Below, piece by piece: positions 1-8,000 of a stretch of DNA of 11,451 bases. Under the pieces are notes generated by a model. It ran no database searches. It saw only the letters and a list, made by a program, of their open reading frames with translations, and was not told the origin of the DNA. The stretch spans positions 1 through 11,451 of the forward strand of contig CAJORD010000289.1 of assembly GCA_905236605.1 (NCBI GenBank), in the 5' to 3' direction. The DNA comes from an uncultured Synergistales bacterium. GTDB taxonomy: Bacteria > Synergistota > Synergistia > Synergistales > Aminobacteriaceae. Numbering within the stretch: position 1 is the stretch's first letter; each line of letters starts with the position of its first letter. The translations under genes and the position numbers were made by a program.

Positions 1-5
1 GGAGG
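1..5 (+). promoter_or_regulatory. Shine-Dalgarno that fixes the TTG start of the aspartokinase gene
   Basis: GGAGG at the very left edge lies 7 nt before a TTG at 13. The next in-frame ATG (codon 11) falls after the KFGGS motif, inside the kinase fold, so TTG is the credible start. Nothing upstream is visible, so the promoter and any upstream operon partner are unknown. Confidence 0.8.
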
Positions 6-12
6 AATTAGC

Positions 13-1320
13 TTGATTGTTTCAAAGTTCGGCGGAAGTATCATGGCCGACGCACAAGGAGTAAAAAGGGCGATCGAAATCGTGAAATCTGATCCCGAGC
101 GTTGCTACGTCATTGCTTCTGCGCCGGGTCAGACTTCTAACAACACCGGTATAACAGACTTGCTCTTTATGAGCCATGCAAGTTTCAACAACTGCGAAGA
201 TTATAACGAAATGCTAGAGAAAATCTCGAAGCGTTTCAAAAAAATCATTGACATTCTTGAAATAAATTTTGATCTAGAAGCAGAAATCACAAACTTAAAA
301 AAAGAATTATTCCTCGGTCAAAGCCCGGACTATATCGGCAGTCGCGGCGAATACATAATGGGAAAAATTCTTGCCGCGTCTTTAGGTTGGGATTTTGTTG
401 ACGCCTCCGAAATAATTTTCTTTAACAACGACGGAACTTTGAACGAAGCTAAAACGTTTGTAGCTGTTTTCTCTAAACTCAGAACGCTTGAACACGCAGT
501 GATACCCGGATTTTATGGTTCAATGCCTGACGGTAGCGTCAAAACGTTTGCACGAGGCGACGGCGATTCATCAGGAGCGATAGTGGCGCGTGCTCTCCAA
601 GCGGACATGTTCGAGAAATGGAGCGAGACAACAAAAATTTTCAGCGCTGACCCTGATGTAGTTCCTAATCCCGAACTAATTAGAAATATTACATACGATG
701 AAGCGGTTGAGTTAAATTACATTGGTATTCACATTGTAAGAGACAGCGTGATTTTCATGCTGCGAGAAGAGAAAATCCCGATGAAAATTTGCAGCTTGAC
801 AGATAATAACGGAATGTTGATAAGTTCAAAACTGCCTGAAAAAATTTCTCGTAGCGTAGCAGCTTGTATCGCAGGACGCAGAAACTTCAACGTTATTCAC
901 ATAGAGAAGTATGGACTAAATAAATTCTATGGCTTCGGTGAAAAATTGTTCGGACTTTTTGCAAAATATCATGTAGCTTGCGAACATTGTCTTTCAGGAA
1001 TATACAAAATGTCTATTGTCGTAAAAACTCCAATGTTTGACTTAAGACGTAATGAAATTCTTAGGGACATAGAGCGCGTTATTGACCCTGATTCAATTAT
1101 GGTCGAAAAAAATTTATCATTAATTGCTATAGTGGGTCATGGAATGGGTACGCTAAAAGGAATGTTTGAAAAAGTTTTCGCAGCTCTTTCAAATGCTGGC
1201 GTAAAAGTGCGAATGATAGATCAAGGCTCTGACGAACTAAATATAATTCTTGGAGTTTACGACGAAGATTATGACAGCGCGGTCAAAGCCTTATACATGG
1301 AAATGATTTTGAAAGGATAG
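13..1320 (+). CDS. Aspartokinase-like protein, monofunctional, with two C-terminal ACT domains
   Basis: Family role: aspartokinase phosphorylates L-aspartate with ATP in the cytoplasm, the first step to lysine, threonine, methionine and diaminopimelate. Seen: 435 aa, a normal length for a monofunctional enzyme. KFGGS is at residues 5-9, a helical insert follows at about 55-100, then RGEYIMG at 111-117, PGFYG at 165-169, the nucleotide loop region ARGDGDSSGA at 180-189 and FSADPD at 210-215. Two ACT regulatory domains follow, at about 292-340 and 368-430; the second contains IDQGSDELNIILGV, close to the usual INQGSSEINI pattern. Odd: the usual GRGGSDTT-type loop reads ARGDGDSS, the usual TDVDG(V/I)-type segment reads SETTKIF, and the first ACT domain has HCLSGIY where HxPSGID is common. 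It may be a clade-specific variant or a paralogue with altered activity. The family call is firm; catalytic activity is less sure. The LprI-like gene follows after 11 bp and is probably cotranscribed. Confidence 0.85.
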   Translation: MIVSKFGGSIMADAQGVKRAIEIVKSDPERCYVIASAPGQTSNNTGITDLLFMSHASFNNCEDYNEMLEKISKRFKKIIDILEINFDLEAEITNLKKELFLGQSPDYIGSRGEYIMGKILAASLGWDFVDASEIIFFNNDGTLNEAKTFVAVFSKLRTLEHAVIPGFYGSMPDGSVKTFARGDGDSSGAIVARALQADMFEKWSETTKIFSADPDVVPNPELIRNITYDEAVELNYIGIHIVRDSVIFMLREEKIPMKICSLTDNNGMLISSKLPEKISRSVAACIAGRRNFNVIHIEKYGLNKFYGFGEKLFGLFAKYHVACEHCLSGIYKMSIVVKTPMFDLRRNEILRDIERVIDPDSIMVEKNLSLIAIVGHGMGTLKGMFEKVFAALSNAGVKVRMIDQGSDELNIILGVYDEDYDSAVKALYMEMILKG

Positions 1321-1331
1321 GTTAGATTTTT

Positions 1332-1973
1332 ATGAAACGTTTAATTTCAATCGTGGCAATAATTTTTGTGTTTGCTGTCCCTGCGTTTGCTTTGAGCGAT
1401 GCAGAATATTTAAGAATGAAGAAAAATCCTGATTTCGCAGCGGCCGACAAAGAATTAACAAAAGCTTACAATGAAGCGAAAAAAACACTGAGCAAAGAAG
1501 AGTTCGCCGAATTTAGAAATGATCAACGCGAATGGATTACAAGAGATCGTGATGTTCGTGCGCAAACTTTTATGGAAGACGGTTATTCAAGAGTTGAGGC
1601 ATATACTATGGCGACGCTTGAGAGGGCTGAAGGTATTCGCGCAAGACTTTCGGTGATTATTTTGGGGCTAATTGACGTGCGAGACATTGACGACGCTTAT
1701 TTTGACAACGGAAAAGATTCATACTTGTATTTATCTTTGTATGATTATTCGGGAATGGCTTTTGAGGTATCTTTCAGCGGTCAAGGCGATAAAATAGAAC
1801 TCACCGGCGTTTATGACTACGATAACAAGAGTTTAGAGGCCAGCGATGGAGATTTGAAAGCAACGTTAAAATTTCTTGATGAAGATACTGTAAGAGTGAA
1901 AGTCAACAGCCCTTTCAAACGAGCTTTCAGTGTTAATCCGGAAGGAACTTATAAAAGACATTACGGAAAATAA
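1332..1973 (+). CDS. Exported LprI-like (DUF1311) protein with an extra C-terminal domain
   Basis: Seen: 213 aa. Residues 1-20 form a classical signal peptide: two early basic residues, a hydrophobic core, and VPAFA before LSDAE. The mature N-terminal half (about 25-106) is charged and helical, with the DUF1311/LprI pattern of D-x-x-L-x-x-x-Y, a following L-x-x-x-E-F segment, and Q-x-x-W-I-x-x-R-D at 65-73. Residues 120-208 are rich in aromatic and beta-forming residues and end in GTYKR, like a small beta-sheet domain. Known: some DUF1311 proteins inhibit lysozyme, but most are uncharacterised. Inferred: it acts in the periplasm or outside the cell. Odd: there is no cysteine at all, whereas many family members have conserved pairs. 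The Shine-Dalgarno before ATG is weak, so translation may depend on coupling to the aspartokinase gene 11 bp upstream. Family call moderate; function open. Confidence 0.65.
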   Translation: MKRLISIVAIIFVFAVPAFALSDAEYLRMKKNPDFAAADKELTKAYNEAKKTLSKEEFAEFRNDQREWITRDRDVRAQTFMEDGYSRVEAYTMATLERAEGIRARLSVIILGLIDVRDIDDAYFDNGKDSYLYLSLYDYSGMAFEVSFSGQGDKIELTGVYDYDNKSLEASDGDLKATLKFLDEDTVRVKVNSPFKRAFSVNPEGTYKRHYGK

Positions 1974-2013
1974 TTTTTAATCTCGAAAATATGCTTTCTT
2001 GCCGACATGATAC

Positions 2014-2019
2014 TATAAT
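2014..2019 (+). promoter_or_regulatory. Candidate -10 box of the ABC-F gene, giving a leaderless or nearly leaderless mRNA
   Basis: A perfect TATAAT ends 5 nt before the ATG at 2025. Transcription usually starts about 7 nt after the -10 box, so the mRNA would begin at about 2023-2028, on the start codon itself. No Shine-Dalgarno lies between the -10 box and the ATG. The -35 is poor at 16-18 bp spacing. TTGCCG at 1999-2004 is too close to serve. Confidence 0.45.
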
Positions 2020-2024
2020 TCATT

Positions 2025-3935
2025 ATGATTGACATTAAAAATTTGAATTTATCATTCGGCGAAAAAGTCATCTTCAAAAATTTGGATCTCCGAGTAACGG
2101 ACAGTGCACGCCTCGGCATAGTCGGCCCCAATGGCGCTGGCAAAACTACTTTGCTTCGCGTTCTGATGAATGAAACTGAACACGACGGCGGCAGCATCGA
2201 GCGTTCAAAAAATTTATCTCTCGGTTATCTTCCGCAGGATTTGATTGAGCTTGAGCCAGTGCCGCTTATGCAGTATCTAAAAGACAAAGCCGGAATCGCC
2301 GCAATCGAAAAAAAATTGCGCGACGTCGAAGAAAAATTATCAGTAACTCAAGAAAATCATGACGAATTATTAAACGAGCATTCACGCTTAGAACGACGCT
2401 TTGAAAATTCCGGCGGCTTTGCTTTCGAGGCGATGGCTATGAAAGTTCTTCACGGTCTTGGCTTCAAACGAAACGACGAAATTAAAAATTGTCGCGACTT
2501 CTCCGGCGGCTGGAAAATGAGAATTGCTATGGCCGCATTGCTGTTATCATCGCCGGACGTCTTATTATTAGATGAACCGACAAATCATCTTGACACAGAA
2601 AGTATGGAATGGCTTGAAGGTTGGCTTCGGACTCATCGCGGCGCGGTTGTGGCTGTGTCGCATGACCAAAGATTTTTGGAAAATACTGTCAATAGCATCG
2701 CAGAACTTGAACACGGAATTATAAATTTTTATCCGTTCGGCTATGATGAGTATGTCGAAGTCAAAGCGCAAAATCAAGAATTGCTCGAAAAAGCTTACGC
2801 TCGTCAACAAACTGAAATTCACAAAATTGAATCTTTTATTACGCGATTTAGATACAAGGCTACGAAGGCCGCGCAAGTTCAAAGCCGCGTAAAACAACTT
2901 GAAAAAATTGAACGTATAGAACTCGCTGCCGGCTCAAAGACCGTCAAAATAAAAATCCCTGAAGCACCGCCAAGCGGTTGGGAAGTTTTGAAAGTTTCTG
3001 AACTTGCAAAGACCTACGGCGATTTAAAAGTTTTTGAAAACGTCAGCTTCATTATAAATCGCGGCGAACGAGTTGCGCTCGTCGGTGTCAATGGCGCGGG
3101 CAAGTCTACGTTACTGCGACTTCTAAGTATGAACGAAGCTCCCACGGCCGGAAATATAAAACTCGGTCATAACGTCAAGTTCGCTTATTACTCGCAAGAA
3201 AGCGCGATGAATATAAATTACTCCAACACCGTTTGGGAAGAAGCTCGCTCTGTTTCTTCTAAATTAAACGACGTCGAACGAAGAAATTTATTAGGCGCGT
3301 TTTTATTTTCCGGCGACGAGATTTATAAATCGGCTGCGATTTTGTCCGGCGGCGAAAAAGCCCGGCTCGCTCTTTATAAATTGATGCTCGAAGAAACAAA
3401 TTTTTTAATTCTCGACGAACCGACTAACCATCTTGACCACGATACGCGCGAGATAGTTGAACGCGCTTTGATGAAGTACCAAGGGACTTTGTTAATTGTT
3501 TCTCACGATAGACATTTTCTTGACGCTCTGGCCGAACGAGTTTTAGAAATTCGCGACGGCGTTTTATATGACTACCCGGGAAATTATTCTTGGTTTTTGG
3601 ATAAGCGCGAAGAAAATCAAAATCTCAATGCCGCGTCAGAATCTTCTAATTCAAAATCACGTCCTGAAATTCGTGAACGTAAAAACAAAATTGAAAATTC
3701 CAACAAGCAAGAGATAAAAGAAATTAAAAAGTTAATTTCACAATGTGAGAAAAAAATTTCTGATTCAGAAGCGCGACTTAATGAAATCGATTCGGCTTTG
3801 TGCGACCCTGCTACGCTATCGGACTCAACGAAAATTAAAAATCTTATGATTGAACGCGGCAATCTCGATAAAGAAATTCAAGATTTATATTCACAGTGGG
3901 AAATTTTGGGTGAAAAGCTTGAATCACTCAATTAA
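2025..3935 (+). CDS. ABC-F family ATPase (Uup/EttA-like ribosome-associated protein)
   Basis: Family role: soluble ABC-F proteins bind the ribosomal E site and relieve stalled translation or protect against antibiotics; they do not transport. Seen: 636 aa with two ABC domains and no membrane segment. Domain 1 has Walker A GPNGAGKT at 34-41, signature FSGGW at 159-163, Walker B with DEPTNHLD at 183-190 and the switch histidine in SHD at 212-214. The linker at about 245-310 is helical and basic, as expected for the interdomain linker that reaches the P-site tRNA. Domain 2 has Walker A GVNGAGKS at 354-361, signature LSGGEKARLAL at 440-450, Walker B with DEPTNHLD at 464-471 and SHD at 493-495. 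A charged coiled-coil tail at about 560-635 resembles the Uup C-terminal domain. Both ATP sites look intact. Which subfamily it is, and whether it is housekeeping or a resistance factor, cannot be told by eye. Its stop overlaps the next gene. The start has no Shine-Dalgarno (see the -10 box just upstream). Confidence 0.93.
   Translation: MIDIKNLNLSFGEKVIFKNLDLRVTDSARLGIVGPNGAGKTTLLRVLMNETEHDGGSIERSKNLSLGYLPQDLIELEPVPLMQYLKDKAGIAAIEKKLRDVEEKLSVTQENHDELLNEHSRLERRFENSGGFAFEAMAMKVLHGLGFKRNDEIKNCRDFSGGWKMRIAMAALLLSSPDVLLLDEPTNHLDTESMEWLEGWLRTHRGAVVAVSHDQRFLENTVNSIAELEHGIINFYPFGYDEYVEVKAQNQELLEKAYARQQTEIHKIESFITRFRYKATKAAQVQSRVKQLEKIERIELAAGSKTVKIKIPEAPPSGWEVLKVSELAKTYGDLKVFENVSFIINRGERVALVGVNGAGKSTLLRLLSMNEAPTAGNIKLGHNVKFAYYSQESAMNINYSNTVWEEARSVSSKLNDVERRNLLGAFLFSGDEIYKSAAILSGGEKARLALYKLMLEETNFLILDEPTNHLDHDTREIVERALMKYQGTLLIVSHDRHFLDALAERVLEIRDGVLYDYPGNYSWFLDKREENQNLNAASESSNSKSRPEIRERKNKIENSNKQEIKEIKKLISQCEKKISDSEARLNEIDSALCDPATLSDSTKIKNLMIERGNLDKEIQDLYSQWEILGEKLESLN
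3908..3913 (+). promoter_or_regulatory. Shine-Dalgarno inside the ABC-F 3' end, favouring the TTG start at 3919
   Basis: GGGTGA matches the anti-Shine-Dalgarno UCACC core and lies 5 nt before TTG at 3919. The alternative GTG at 3910 lies inside this element, with only a weak GTGGG 9 nt upstream. The far-upstream ATG at 3850 would force an 86-nt overlap and add a tail with no family similarity. Confidence 0.5.
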
Positions 3936-4662
3936 TTTTTTTGAACGACTTTCAGAAATCATAAATCAAAAACAAGACGCTCGCGTCTCAAAATTAATTT
4001 TAGGTTGGCACGCAAGTTTTATTTCTGCGTCGGACGGACGCGCCGGAGTCGGTTTTGTTCCAGACTCACGAATTGAACCGCATACCGCCCGCGCCGTTCA
4101 CACGGAAGAATTATTGAACGCGTCATTAAAAAAATTAGCCGCACTTTACGTTTCGCCATTTCCACAAGAGTTTGCCGCAGCTAGTGCAGCGTGTTCGGCC
4201 TTAGTTCCGTTTGACAGCTCCGGAGGCTTGCCGCTCGATGCGGTGATGACATGCGCGCGGTCTGACAAAGTCGCAGTGCTTGGCTACGAACGCGATTTGC
4301 TGCCGTTTATGAGCGATTGGGGCTGGCGATTCGCGATTTTCGATGACCGTTTCGCGGGGCGTCAAAATTGTTTTCCGCAGTGTGAATTTTCGCGCGGAGT
4401 TCGTGAAGCAGAATGGGTTTGGCTTTCTCCGGAGGCAATTCGCGACCGTTGGTTGTTATCTACTCAAAACATTTTGCGCGAAAAGAAGGGCTGTTTTCTT
4501 CAAGGGCCGGGCATTCCGGCGACACCGGAAATTTTTTTTGAAGTCGGTGTTAATCATCTTGTCGTCCCGACGCTGACGGGCGATAAAGCTGAAATTGAAG
4601 CTCACGTTTCGGCCGGAGGGAGCGCGTGGCTATGCAGGGGATTAGATTGGAAAGTTTTTTAG
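3919..4662 (+). CDS. DUF4213/DUF364 family protein (putative heavy-metal chelation domain)
   Basis: Seen: about 247 aa from TTG 3919, soluble, no signal peptide. The N-terminal part (about 6-60) reads FFERLSEII then LILGWHASFIS and GVGFVPDSR, the small enolase-N-like DUF4213 fold. The C-terminal part (about 115-247) is Rossmann-like: DKVAVLGYERDLLPF (117-130), a strand FAIFDDR, then AEWVWLSPEAI, GPGIPATPEIF and GVNHLVVPTLTGD, ending in a glycine-rich GGSAWLCRGLDWKVF. This succession of a GP-x-x-P-x-x-P loop, GV(N/D)xLxVP and a terminal GG-x-x is that of DUF364. Known: a few members have been linked structurally to metal chelation, but no reaction is established. It overlaps the ABC-F gene by 17 nt, so the two are likely coupled, an unexplained pairing. 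Start uncertain: GTG 3910 or ATG 3850 are alternatives. Confidence 0.6.
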   Translation: MNHSINFFERLSEIINQKQDARVSKLILGWHASFISASDGRAGVGFVPDSRIEPHTARAVHTEELLNASLKKLAALYVSPFPQEFAAASAACSALVPFDSSGGLPLDAVMTCARSDKVAVLGYERDLLPFMSDWGWRFAIFDDRFAGRQNCFPQCEFSRGVREAEWVWLSPEAIRDRWLLSTQNILREKKGCFLQGPGIPATPEIFFEVGVNHLVVPTLTGDKAEIEAHVSAGGSAWLCRGLDWKVF

Positions 4663-4705
4663 TTTCATGTTGGGGTCATAAAACACGTGCATAACTGAAT
4701 TTATG

Positions 4706-4714
4706 TGCTATAAT
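4706..4714 (+). promoter_or_regulatory. Extended -10 promoter of the ferredoxin gene
   Basis: TG-c-TATAAT is a perfect extended -10 element. No good -35 is seen at 16-18 bp upstream (GTGCAT at 4687-4692 is the nearest), which extended -10 promoters can tolerate. The predicted start of transcription is about 4720-4722, giving a leader of about 75 nt before the ferredoxin ATG. Confidence 0.7.
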
Positions 4715-4722
4715 ATCACCGT

Positions 4723-4745
4723 CGTGAGGCAAGAGGGGCTTCACG
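4723..4745 (+). promoter_or_regulatory. Stem-loop at the 5' end of the ferredoxin mRNA
   Basis: CGTGAGGC (4723-4730) pairs with GCTTCACG (4738-4745) over 8 bp with one G-U pair and a 7-nt AAGAGGG loop. It begins 1-3 nt after the predicted transcription start. No T-run follows, so it is not a terminator. The rest of the leader (4746-4780) is A-rich and looks unstructured. A 5'-terminal hairpin that protects an abundant mRNA from decay is the simplest reading; a regulator site is possible. Confidence 0.5.
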
Positions 4746-4780
4746 AAAAATCAAAAACTAAAACGAGCAGTAAATTTAAG

Positions 4781-4787
4781 AAGGAGG
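4781..4787 (+). promoter_or_regulatory. Strong Shine-Dalgarno of the ferredoxin gene
   Basis: AAGGAGG lies 8 nt before ATG 4796, near-perfect complementarity and spacing. It settles the start against the in-frame ATG at 4703, which lies upstream of the predicted transcription start. Confidence 0.9.
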
Positions 4788-4795
4788 AATTTAAA

Positions 4796-4966
4796 ATGGC
4801 AGCAGTAGTTAATAAGGACGTATGTGTAGGTTGTGAGTCATGTGTAGGAGCTTGCCCGGTTTCAGCGATTTCCGTGAACGACGGCAAAGCAGGAGTTGAC
4901 GCGGGAGCTTGTGTAGATTGTGGCAGCTGCGTTTCGACTTGCCCGGTAAGCGCGATTTCACAATAA
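4796..4966 (+). CDS. 2[4Fe-4S] ferredoxin, clostridial type
   Basis: Role: a small cytoplasmic low-potential electron carrier used by anaerobes with partners such as pyruvate:ferredoxin oxidoreductase and hydrogenases. Seen: 56 aa, the usual length, with two CxxCxxCxxxCP clusters at C10/C13/C16/C20 and C39/C42/C45/C49. The two halves are near copies, each ending CPVSAIS, which shows the internal duplication of the family. Odd: there is no aromatic residue in the whole protein, no leucine, no arginine and no histidine. Clostridial ferredoxins usually keep one or two aromatics next to the clusters (for example Tyr at position 2, where this one has Ala). It has its own promoter, 5' hairpin, strong Shine-Dalgarno and terminator, so it is an independent, probably highly expressed, one-gene unit. 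The start codon is ATG. Confidence 0.96.
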   Translation: MAAVVNKDVCVGCESCVGACPVSAISVNDGKAGVDAGACVDCGSCVSTCPVSAISQ

Positions 4967-4983
4967 GAATTTTTTAATTTAAT

Positions 4984-5012
4984 TTCAGATTTTTACACTG
5001 ACAGGGTATACT
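4984..5012 (+). promoter_or_regulatory. Candidate promoter for the addA-like gene, overlapping the ferredoxin terminator
   Basis: TTCAGA (4984-4989, 4 of 6 to consensus) and TATACT (5007-5012, 5 of 6) are 17 bp apart. The predicted start at about 5018-5020 falls at the base of the terminator right arm, so transcripts starting there lack the left arm and could not form that terminator. No other promoter is evident in the 26 bp between the terminator and the GTG start. Confidence 0.4.
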
Positions 5013-5032
5013 TAAAGCCCTGTCAGTTTTTT
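4997..5032 (+). terminator. Intrinsic terminator of the ferredoxin gene
   Basis: ACTGACAGGG (4997-5006) pairs perfectly with CCCTGTCAGT (5018-5027) around an 11-nt loop, followed by a run of T at 5027-5032 and more T/A-rich sequence. It lies 30 bp after the ferredoxin stop. Confidence 0.92.
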
Positions 5033-5058
5033 ATATTTTTATTTAGGAGATTTGAACC

Positions 5059-8000
5059 GTGAAATTTACTTTGCCTCCAGACACTCCCGAAGGTCAGCGC
5101 GACGCTATACAAGCAAATGACAAAATCATAACCGTAGGCGCCGGCGCCGGAACCGGAAAAACTTGGGTACTCACAAGTCGCTATATAAGGCTCTTAGAAG
5201 AAAATAAAATTATTCCTGCCGACATTCTAACTTTGACTTTCACTGAAGCAGCCGCCGCGGAAATGAAATCCAGAATTATCGCCCGAATTAATTCAGAACT
5301 TTCAAATTTTGACGAGGAACGAAAACGCGAAATTTCTGACGGACTTTCAGACACTTGGATATCGACTATTCACGCATTCGCGGGAAGAATTATTCGTGAG
5401 TCAGGTCTGTCGCTCGACATTGACCCTACGGCCGACGTAATCACAGCGCAGCAGGAGCAAGAGTTTTGGGAAGGAATTAAGAACGCAGCCGCCTTTGCAA
5501 ATTTGCGCGAGCTTGCTCGAACTTACGGCGACAGAGTTTTAAGAGAGAACGCGGAATATCTCGATCAAGATTCTTATTTCACTCACGCCGTTAATAGATG
5601 GAACGCAACGAGATTGAGCGACTTCGCACGCGTCGTAGCAGAGCTTCACTCTTCTTCAGGTCATACGTGGGAACAAATGTTAGCTTGGTCAGAAAACGAC
5701 ATTAATGATCTCTTAATTGAAAGAACTCGTCCGGCCGTTGAAGTAATTTTAGCTGACGAATGGCGCGAAGTCTGGAAAATTTTTGAAGAGATTTCGCTGC
5801 CTCAAGCTAAAAATCCTGAAGGCCCCGGCGGAAGATTAAATAAATTATTAAATTGGCAAAAATCAAACTCGATTTTAGATATAGAAGCTCTAAAAAATTT
5901 TTATCAAGTTATCGTCATTGATGAAGATAAAAAAATCACTGCCAACAAATACGAACCGTTCGCGACGCTTAAACAGATTTTAGGAATGACTTTAGGAAAT
6001 TGGCGCGAATCTCGTCCGGACTTAATAAAAGAAATTTCTCGAAACTTCGATAAAGAAATTGCCCCGGAAGAATTGCAAATGAGAAAGACGTTATTAAAAT
6101 TCTGCGCCGTATCTTGGGGAATGTGGGACTTGATGAAACGTCGCCGCGGCCTCTTGTCGTTTACGGACATGATTTTATATGCTAGGAGCGCTATCGATAA
6201 CGACCCTTCACGAAGAAAATTTACTCACGTTCTTGTCGATGAGTTTCAAGACACAGACCCGCTGCAATTTCAAATGATTGAAGCCTTAATCAAAAATTCT
6301 GAAGCTAGTTTGTTTGCCGTGGGCGACCCCAAGCAATCTATTTATAAATTTCGTCATGCCGATCCGTCTTTGTTCGCCGAGACCATTAGCAAGGCCGACA
6401 AACGCGTAAATCTTAATGTAAGTTTCAGAACTCGAAAATCTCTCTTAAACAAGATTAATAAAATTTTTGCCTCACTGTGGCGCGACGGTCTTGGAAAATC
6501 CGACGTAATGCGAGGACTTAAATATGAAAGCATTGATGCCGTTTCTAAAAATATTTGCCGCAATGACGGCACTATGCCCGATTTCAAAGTAATTCTTGTT
6601 GAAAATCAAGAAACTTTAGATGACGCTCGAAAAATTTTGGCCGAAAATCTCGCCGCTGAAATTTTTAATTGGGTCAACGAAGGCCGAACGGTCTGGGACA
6701 AAGCGCAAGAAATTATCAGGCCCGTGAAATTTTCAGATTTTTCGATTTTGTTGCGTTCCCGCGGCGTTTACGAAAAAATTGAAGACGCTTTTGAAAAATT
6801 TAATATTCCGTTGATTCGCGACCGAAGCGAAGATTTTTTCACGCGCGGCGAAATTGGCGATGTCGTTTGCTTGTTGCGCGCCGCTGCTGATATTGAAGAT
6901 TCGTTCGCTGTGGCTGGCTGGCTGATGTCGCCGCTTGCAGAAATTCCTGAAGATGACGCTTTGAAAGTCCTGACGCTTAAGTCAAAAGAAAAAAAAGTTA
7001 TCGACTTAATAAAAGAAAATTTCCCGGATTCTTATTCGCGGCTCGAATATCTCTCAATCGTCGGTGAAAACGAAGGCCCAGCTGGTGTACTTTCAATTTT
7101 TGATAAAGACCGTCGTTGGCTGTCGTGTTATCGTGAACAAGACCGCCTGCGAGTCTTAAGAAATTTTCGGTTGGCGTTGTCAATGTCGCGAGCTTTTCAG
7201 CAGTCCGGGACTTCTAGCCTGACGGCTTGCGCGGAATGGTTGACGCGTGCGGTGAAGAGTTCAATAAAATTTGAGGAGCCTAAATGGCATGATGAAAATG
7301 AAAATGCCGTGCGGCTTGGGACAGTGCACTCATCAAAAGGGCTTGAGTATCCCGTTGCGATTATTTTCGACACTCAAAAATCAAAGAGGGTAGATAACAG
7401 ACCTTTGCGCCCGTCGCGTGATTTAGGGATTGTGTTTTCAGACCTGCCGGACGAAATTAAAAATGATGAAGTTAGATTGCAGTGTTCAAAATGGGAAACT
7501 CTTTTAGCGGACGAAGGCGACTTAGAAGAAGAAACGAGATTATTTTATGTCGCTGCCACGCGTGCACAAGATAGTTTAATTTTTTGCGGCCTAGTCGATA
7601 AAAATCAAGAGCCGTATAAAAATTCATGGACGGATTTTTTATTAAAAAATTTGGACGAAAAATTAAAAATTAAAATTGATTTCGCCGAATATGTTGAAAT
7701 TCCAGAAATTCAAAATCAAAATTCTGAAAATGAAAATCCTTTGACACCCGTCGAGATTATAAAAACTAAAAATTCTTTGCGGCAATTTTCAGCGAGCGCG
7801 TTCTCTTTGTTCGAGTGGTGCCCGTTCGCTTGGCGAAGACGCTATCGTCAAGGCCGAACTCTCTCATGGGAACTTGGCGAACGTGAACGAGATTTTGAAA
7901 CCGATGAAAATTTTATCGGGGGTGCAGACTTAGGGACGCTCACGCACTGGATATTAGCGCGTTGGCCACGAAACGAAAATTTTGAAGCCGAGCTTGAATA

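Noticed and set aside
1961..3862. Minus-strand open frames opposite the ABC-F gene (1961-2197, 2568-2897, 3617-3862)
   Set aside because: They are shadows of a well-supported gene, with no family motifs and no credible start signals.
3850..3918. Longer start for the DUF364-type gene at ATG 3850
   Set aside because: It would overlap the ABC-F coiled-coil coding region by 86 nt and add residues without family similarity; a start near the ABC-F stop with GGGTGA upstream fits better.
4343..4576. Second plus-strand frame inside the DUF364-type gene
   Set aside because: It has basic, low-complexity composition and no motif, and lies wholly inside a frame with recognisable family blocks.
4703..4795. 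N-terminal extension of the ferredoxin reading frame from ATG 4703
   Set aside because: This ATG overlaps the extended -10 promoter, upstream of the predicted transcription start, and the extra 31 residues do not belong to the family. AAGGAGG directly before ATG 4796 decides the start.
5137..5160. GGCGCC palindromes near the start of the addA-like gene
   Set aside because: They encode the Gly-Ala-Gly-Ala-Gly of Walker A and are explained by the protein.
5904..7183. Minus-strand open frames opposite the addA-like gene
   Set aside because: The plus strand carries the full ordered set of SF1 helicase motifs; the antisense frames have none.
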